From an uncultured Thermoanaerobacterales bacterium (GTDB taxonomy: Bacteria; Bacillota; Clostridia; Christensenellales; UBA1242): 17,099 nucleotides of DNA. The notes beneath the pieces are model-generated. The model searched no databases. It worked only from the letters and a program-made list of their open reading frames with translations, and was not told the origin of the DNA. Where the stretch lies: contig CATKXA010000011.1 of NCBI GenBank assembly GCA_949840475.1, forward strand, positions 1-17,099. Reading direction: 5' to 3'. Position 1 is the first letter of the stretch. Each line of letters begins with the position of its first letter. This document shows positions 13,887-17,099 of the stretch, piece after piece. Made by a program: the position numbers and the translations under genes.

Positions 13887-15196
13887 TGTTCAAAACACTA
13901 TCAAGTGCTTTAAAAAGTCGCGATATACGAAAGAAGATTTTAATAACTTTGTTATTGCTCCTTATCTATCGTCTAGGTTGTTATTTACCTATTCCTGGCT
14001 TAGAGCCATCTGCTTACGCGGGTGCTGTTTCTAGCGAGTCAGGAGCTGGTATTTTAACACTACTTAATGCAGTTACTGGTAGTGCACTTGCCAATGGTGC
14101 ATTCTTTGCACTAGGTGTTACTCCATACATCAACGCTTCGATTATTATGCAACTTTTAACTGTTGGTATCCCAGCTCTTGAAAGACTATCTAAGCAGGGT
14201 GATGATGGTAAACAAAAAATTAACCTTATTACCAAGATTGTAGCACTAGTTTTGGCTATTGCTCAAGGTGTTGGTATCGTACTAGGTTTTGGTACAGACC
14301 TTCTTGCTCCAATATTTGGTGAAAACCTTATTTGGCTTACTGCAATCTTTGTTATAGTATTACTAATTGCTGGTACATGTTTCACAATGTGGATTGGTGA
14401 CCGTATTACTGAACAAGGCGTAGGTAATGGATTATCTTTGATTATCTTTGTTGGTATCATTTCTACTTCAGGTCTTTCTCTTGCAAGCTCTGTTGGTAGC
14501 ATTTTCAAAGGAAACTTAAATGCTCTTTGGGAGCTACTTGGATTTTTAGCTTTAGCCTTTGTTATCTTTGCACTAATTGTATTTGTAGACATGGCAGAGA
14601 GAAAAATCCCAGTACAATATGCAAAACAAGTTAAGGGTAGAAAAATGTATGGAGGTCAGTCTTCACACATTCCACTTAAAGTCAATGCGAGTGGTGTACT
14701 TCCAATTATCTTCGCAACAGCAATTATAACATTCCCAAATCTTATAATGCAGCTTTGCGGTGTAACAAGAGAAAGCGGTTGGTTCGCTAAATTCTATTAC
14801 GATTATATCGGTGCTGGTGGAGTTATTTACAGCATATTAGTAGGTTTATTAATTCTATTCTTTGCATACTTCTATGCTCAAATTCAATTTAACCCAGCCG
14901 ATGTAAGCTTGAATATTCAACAACAAGGTGGTTTTATTCCTGGTATTCGTCCTGGAAAACCAACTACTGAATATTTAACTAAGGTTACAAGAAGAATTAC
15001 TTTGTTTGGTGCAATATTCCTAGCATTTATTGCTATTGTACCATCAATTATCTTCAGATATGTAGCAGGTGGTTCACTAGGACTTATAAATGCCTTTACG
15101 GCAACAGGTATGTTGATCGTTGTTAGTGTTGCGATTGAGTTTAATACTCAACTTGAAGCACAATTAATGATGAAAAGACATAAAAACATCTTATAA
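13886..15196 (+). CDS. secY: Protein translocase subunit SecY
   Basis: SecY is the ten-helix channel of the SecYEG translocon in the cytoplasmic membrane. Visible landmarks are TM1 with YRLGCYLPIPGL (28-39), the plug region, TM2 with GVTPYINASIIMQLL (77-91), and the loop LERLSKQGDDGKQKINLITK (98-117). A cytoplasmic loop AERKIPVQYAKQVKGRKMYGGQSSHIPLKVN (237-267) contacts SecA and ribosomes. Then come NPADVSLNIQQQGGFIPGIRPGKPT (336-360) and the end EAQLMMKRHKNIL. The 436-residue length is normal. Translation is probably coupled to rplO. The upstream surface-protein family would be expected to use this channel. Confidence 0.98.
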   Translation: MFKTLSSALKSRDIRKKILITLLLLLIYRLGCYLPIPGLEPSAYAGAVSSESGAGILTLLNAVTGSALANGAFFALGVTPYINASIIMQLLTVGIPALERLSKQGDDGKQKINLITKIVALVLAIAQGVGIVLGFGTDLLAPIFGENLIWLTAIFVIVLLIAGTCFTMWIGDRITEQGVGNGLSLIIFVGIISTSGLSLASSVGSIFKGNLNALWELLGFLALAFVIFALIVFVDMAERKIPVQYAKQVKGRKMYGGQSSHIPLKVNASGVLPIIFATAIITFPNLIMQLCGVTRESGWFAKFYYDYIGAGGVIYSILVGLLILFFAYFYAQIQFNPADVSLNIQQQGGFIPGIRPGKPTTEYLTKVTRRITLFGAIFLAFIAIVPSIIFRYVAGGSLGLINAFTATGMLIVVSVAIEFNTQLEAQLMMKRHKNIL

Positions 15197-15211
15197 TTCA
15201 CAGGGGTGTAT

Positions 15212-15826
15212 ATGAAATTAGTATTGATTGGAGCTCCAGGCAGTGGTAAAGGTACTTTAGCAGGTAAACTTGTTAAAGCCCTTAACATTCCAGCAATATC
15301 GACTGGAGATTTGCTAAGAGAATCTATTAAAGCTGGAACCGAGATTGGACTTGAAGCTAAAAAGCTTATGGATAAAGGTATTTTGGTTTCTACTGAAATT
15401 ATCTTTGAAATGCTTAAGGAAAGACTAAAAAAAGATGATACTAAAAATGGTTACATTTTAGACGGCTTTCCAAGAACAATAGATCAAGCACAGCTTTTAG
15501 ACGATTATGTAAAGTTGGATTTATGCTTGTATCTAAATGTTGATAAAGATAAAATTGTTCAAAGACTAACTGGCAGAAGAACATGTAAAAACTGCGGAGC
15601 TTCTTATAATACTGAACTTCATAGTAATGACAAATGTGATTGTGGTGGAGAGTTGTTTATCAGAGAAGATGATAAACCCGAGGTTGTTGCTCATAGATTT
15701 GATGTTTATTCAAATCAAACTGCTCCACTTATTGACTTTTATAAAAATAAAGGTATACTTAAAGTAGTGATGGGACAAGAAAATCCTGAAGATACTTTTA
15801 AGAAAGCAATGGAGCTTTTAAAATGA
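15212..15826 (+). CDS. adk: Adenylate kinase, long-lid zinc-type with CxC variant
   Basis: Adenylate kinase converts ATP + AMP to two ADP in the cytosol. The P-loop is GAPGSGKGT (7-15), the AMP-binding block is STGDLLRESI (30-39), and GFPRT (85-89) holds a catalytic Arg, with R122/R123 and HRFDVYSNQTAPL (161-173) further on. The lid has C125 and C128 (CxxC) but C142 and C144 as CxC, where zinc-type enzymes usually have CxxC. I start at the ATG at 15212 (MKLVLIGAPG), giving 204 residues. A GTG at 15206 would add two residues but overlaps the ribosome-binding site GGGG (15203-15206). The end overlaps map by ATGA. Confidence 0.96.
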   Translation: MKLVLIGAPGSGKGTLAGKLVKALNIPAISTGDLLRESIKAGTEIGLEAKKLMDKGILVSTEIIFEMLKERLKKDDTKNGYILDGFPRTIDQAQLLDDYVKLDLCLYLNVDKDKIVQRLTGRRTCKNCGASYNTELHSNDKCDCGGELFIREDDKPEVVAHRFDVYSNQTAPLIDFYKNKGILKVVMGQENPEDTFKKAMELLK

Positions 15827-16566
15827 TAACGATTAAAACTCCACGAGAAATAGAAAAAATGCGTGAGGCTGGCAAGATTGTTGCAGAGGTTTTAGAGCTT
15901 ATTGAAAAATATGTAAAACCTGGTGTATCAACAGCCGAGCTAGACAAAATCGCACATGACTATATAATAAGCCGAGGTGCAAGACCGTCGTTTTTGCACT
16001 ATCAAGGTTTTCCGGCTTCAATCTGTGCATCAGTAGATGATGTGGTTGTTCATGGAATTCCAAGCAAGTCCCAAATTCTTCGTGAGGGACAGATAATTGG
16101 TATTGACGTGGGTGCTGTTAAAAATGGCTTTCATGGCGATGCTGCTAGAACATTCTTAGTTGGGAATGTTAGCGAAGAAAAGAAAAAATTAGTTGAAGTA
16201 ACAAGAGAATGCTTCTTTGAAGCTATCAAAGGCTTAAAAGAAGGAAGTCGTCTTGGCGACATTGGTGCACGTGTTCAGCACCATGCCGAAAAGCACGGAT
16301 ACTCAGTTGTTCGAGTAATGGTTGGTCACGGGATTGGCAGAAACATGCATGAAGCCCCAGATGTACCAAACTACGGAACTGAGGGTACGGGAATTAAGCT
16401 AAAAGCAGGTATGACTATTGCTATTGAACCGATGATCAACATGGGCAGATACGAACTTAAGCTTAATGGTTGGGACGCTAGAACTATTGACTCAATGCCA
16501 AGCGCCCACTACGAGAACACTATCTTAATATGCTCAGACGGTGTTGAGATTTTAACAAAAATATAA
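15823..16566 (+). CDS. map: Methionine aminopeptidase, type I
   Basis: This enzyme removes the initiator Met from nascent proteins whose second residue is small. All type I active-site residues are present: H77 (VHGIPSK), metal ligands D95 (IGIDVG), D106 (HGDAARTF), H169 (VGHGIG), E202 (IEPM) and E231 (HYENT), with H176 (NMHEAP). The 247-residue length is that of the short catalytic form with no N-terminal zinc-finger extension. The start codon shares ATGA with the adk stop, and GGAG (15811-15814) lies inside adk, so the two are coupled. Some Gram-positive clusters carry a small KOW-domain gene after map; here infA follows directly. Confidence 0.98.
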   Translation: MITIKTPREIEKMREAGKIVAEVLELIEKYVKPGVSTAELDKIAHDYIISRGARPSFLHYQGFPASICASVDDVVVHGIPSKSQILREGQIIGIDVGAVKNGFHGDAARTFLVGNVSEEKKKLVEVTRECFFEAIKGLKEGSRLGDIGARVQHHAEKHGYSVVRVMVGHGIGRNMHEAPDVPNYGTEGTGIKLKAGMTIAIEPMINMGRYELKLNGWDARTIDSMPSAHYENTILICSDGVEILTKI

Positions 16567-16581
16567 TGGAGAAATTGAGTT

Positions 16582-16800
16582 TTGAGTAAAGATGATGTAA
16601 TTGTTACAGAAGGCACTGTAGTAGAGGCTATGCCTGGTGCAACTTTCAAAGTGCAAATTGCGGGCGGTCACATAGTTACGGCATATCTTTCAGGAAAGTT
16701 ATGGAAGAATTTTATCCATATTTATGAAGGAGACACTGTTAAACTAGAAATGAGTCCATACGATTTAAGTAAGGGCAGAATTATTTGGAGAAGTAAATAA
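16582..16800 (+). CDS. infA: Translation initiation factor IF-1, TTG start
   Basis: IF-1 is an OB-fold protein that occupies the A site of the small subunit during initiation. This 72-residue product has the family's exact length and ends SPYDLSKGRIIWRSK. The family alignment begins at the second residue (SKDDVIVTEGTVVEA), so the start must be the TTG at 16582; GGAG (16568-16571) lies 10 bases upstream and there is no in-frame ATG or GTG nearby. Two positions that are basic in E. coli IF-1 (R41, R46) are W41 and H46 here (GKLWKNFIHI). Map stops 15 bases upstream. Confidence 0.96.
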   Translation: MSKDDVIVTEGTVVEAMPGATFKVQIAGGHIVTAYLSGKLWKNFIHIYEGDTVKLEMSPYDLSKGRIIWRSK

Positions 16801-16825
16801 AAATATACTTTAAGGAGATAAGAAA

Positions 16826-16942
16826 ATGAAAGTTAGAGCAAGTGTTAAGCCAATCTGCGAAAACTGCAAAGTTATCAAGAGAGAAGGCAAAGTTAGAGTT
16901 ATCTGCAGTAAGAACCCTAAACACAAACAAGTTCAGGGCTAA
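16826..16942 (+). CDS. rpmJ: 50S ribosomal protein L36, zinc-binding form
   Basis: This 38-residue gene reads MKVRASVKPICENCKVIKRE and onward, ending KHKQVQG. The zinc ligands are all present: C11, C14, C27 and H33, the normal C+ form. L36 is the smallest large-subunit protein, bound near the peptidyl-transferase region of 23S rRNA, and is added late. AAGGAG (16812-16817) precedes the ATG at a good distance. Its place between infA and rpsM is the standard one. Confidence 0.97.
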   Translation: MKVRASVKPICENCKVIKREGKVRVICSKNPKHKQVQG

Positions 16943-16959
16943 TAACTTTGAAAATAACA

Positions 16960-16995
16960 GCTATAGAGGCGGCATAGAGAAATCTACTTTATAGC
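16960..16995 (+). promoter_or_regulatory. Stem-loop with GAAA tetraloop upstream of rpsM
   Basis: GCTATAGAG (16960-16968) pairs with CTTTATAGC (16987-16995), nine pairs with one G-U. Inside it TAGA (16975-16978) pairs with TCTA (16983-16986) and closes a GAAA loop of the GNRA class (16979-16982). A six-base bulge GCGGCA (16969-16974) separates the two helices on the 5' side only. No U-tract follows, so it is not a terminator. It lies in the only long gap inside the ribosomal cluster and could be a protein-binding leader or RNA-processing site for the rpsM genes; this is inferred. Confidence 0.5.
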
Positions 16996-17006
16996 GAATA
17001 TATAAA

Positions 17007-17035
17007 TTGAGCAACGCTCACAAAAAATTTACAAA
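17007..17035 (+). promoter_or_regulatory. Possible weak promoter for rpsM (alpha operon)
   Basis: TTGAGC (17007-17012) and TACAAA (17030-17035) are 17 bases apart, each with four of six matches to the SigA boxes, in an A/T-rich setting just before rpsM. A short hairpin TGAGC-AAC-GCTCA (17008-17020) overlaps the -35 side. Transcription would start close to 17042, leaving room for the ribosome-binding site at 17055. Matches this good arise by chance in A/T-rich DNA, so this is only a candidate. Confidence 0.25.
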
Positions 17036-17065
17036 AAAATTATAAGTATCTTTTGGAGGATAAAG

Positions 17066-17099
17066 ATGGCACGTATTGCTGGTGTGGATTTACCAAATG
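17066..17099 (+). CDS. rpsM: 30S ribosomal protein S13, 3' partial
   Basis: Only the first 11 codons are in the window: MARIAGVDLPN, which is the family N-terminus. GGAGGA (17055-17060) precedes the ATG. S13 contacts S19 and forms bridges to L5 in the large subunit. It normally opens the rpsM-rpsK-rpsD-rpoA-rplQ set, which should follow outside the window. Confidence 0.93.
   Translation, partial: MARIAGVDLPN

Noticed and set aside
15206..15211. GTG start for adk
   Set aside because: It overlaps the ribosome-binding site itself; the ATG at 15212 gives the standard MKLVLIGAPG N-terminus.
17008..17020. TGAGC-AAC-GCTCA hairpin as a terminator
   Set aside because: Only five pairs and followed by A-tracts rather than a U-tract on the + strand.
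4182..17099. CRISPR array, insertion sequence, tRNA or phage genes within the cluster
   Set aside because: No direct repeats with spacers, terminal inverted repeats, transposase motifs or cloverleaf-like segments were seen; the space is filled by ribosomal genes.

Overview
This window is the S10-spc ribosomal-protein gene cluster of a low-GC bacterium, with the end of a large surface-protein gene in front of it. Everything I can support is on the + strand. The gene order (rpsJ-rplC-rplD-rplW-rplB-rpsS-rplV-rpsC-rplP-rpmC-rpsQ-rplN-rplX-rplE-rpsZ-rpsH-rplF-rplR-rpsE-rpmD-rplO-secY-adk-map-infA-rpmJ-rpsM) is the Gram-positive arrangement. A/T-rich codons, strong GGAGG ribosome-binding sites before nearly every gene, a four-cysteine S14 and a zinc-type adenylate kinase point to Bacillota, most likely an uncultured, gut-type Clostridia-like lineage. 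That is an inference from style, not a species call.

Region 1 (1-3809) is the 3' part of a very long gene for a BspA-like leucine-rich-repeat surface protein. It has a short beta-helix-like section and two tandem copies of a 'GWF linker + LRR + W-rich cap' module; the true start lies upstream of the window. A clean hairpin terminator follows. Region 2 (3810-4181) has no gene. It holds the terminator, an A/T-rich stretch, a near-consensus promoter (TTGACA-17-TACAAT) and a ~180-nt leader that can fold into a three-way junction and may sequester the rpsJ ribosome-binding site. Region 3 (4182-15196) is 22 tightly packed genes: 21 ribosomal proteins, then secY. Region 4 (15212-16942) is adk, map, infA and rpmJ. 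Region 5 (16943-17065) is an unusually long gap with a well-formed stem-loop just before rpsM, whose first 11 codons end the window.

The genes work as one unit: ribosome subunits of both sizes, the Sec channel for exporting proteins, the enzyme balancing adenine nucleotides, the enzyme that removes the initiator methionine, and initiation factor IF-1. Overlapping stop/start codons (TAATG at rplD-rplW, rpsS-rplV, rplP-rpmC, rplO-secY; ATGA at adk-map; a 14-nt overlap at rpsC-rplP) suggest coupled translation.

I do not see a new multi-gene system here. The points worth following up are lineage-specific: a ~100-residue Ala/Lys-rich extension in front of L30, a similar tail on L24 and smaller ones on L29 and S5; zinc knuckles shortened from CxxC to CxC in both L24 and adenylate kinase; and two candidate regulatory RNA structures, before rpsJ and before rpsM.
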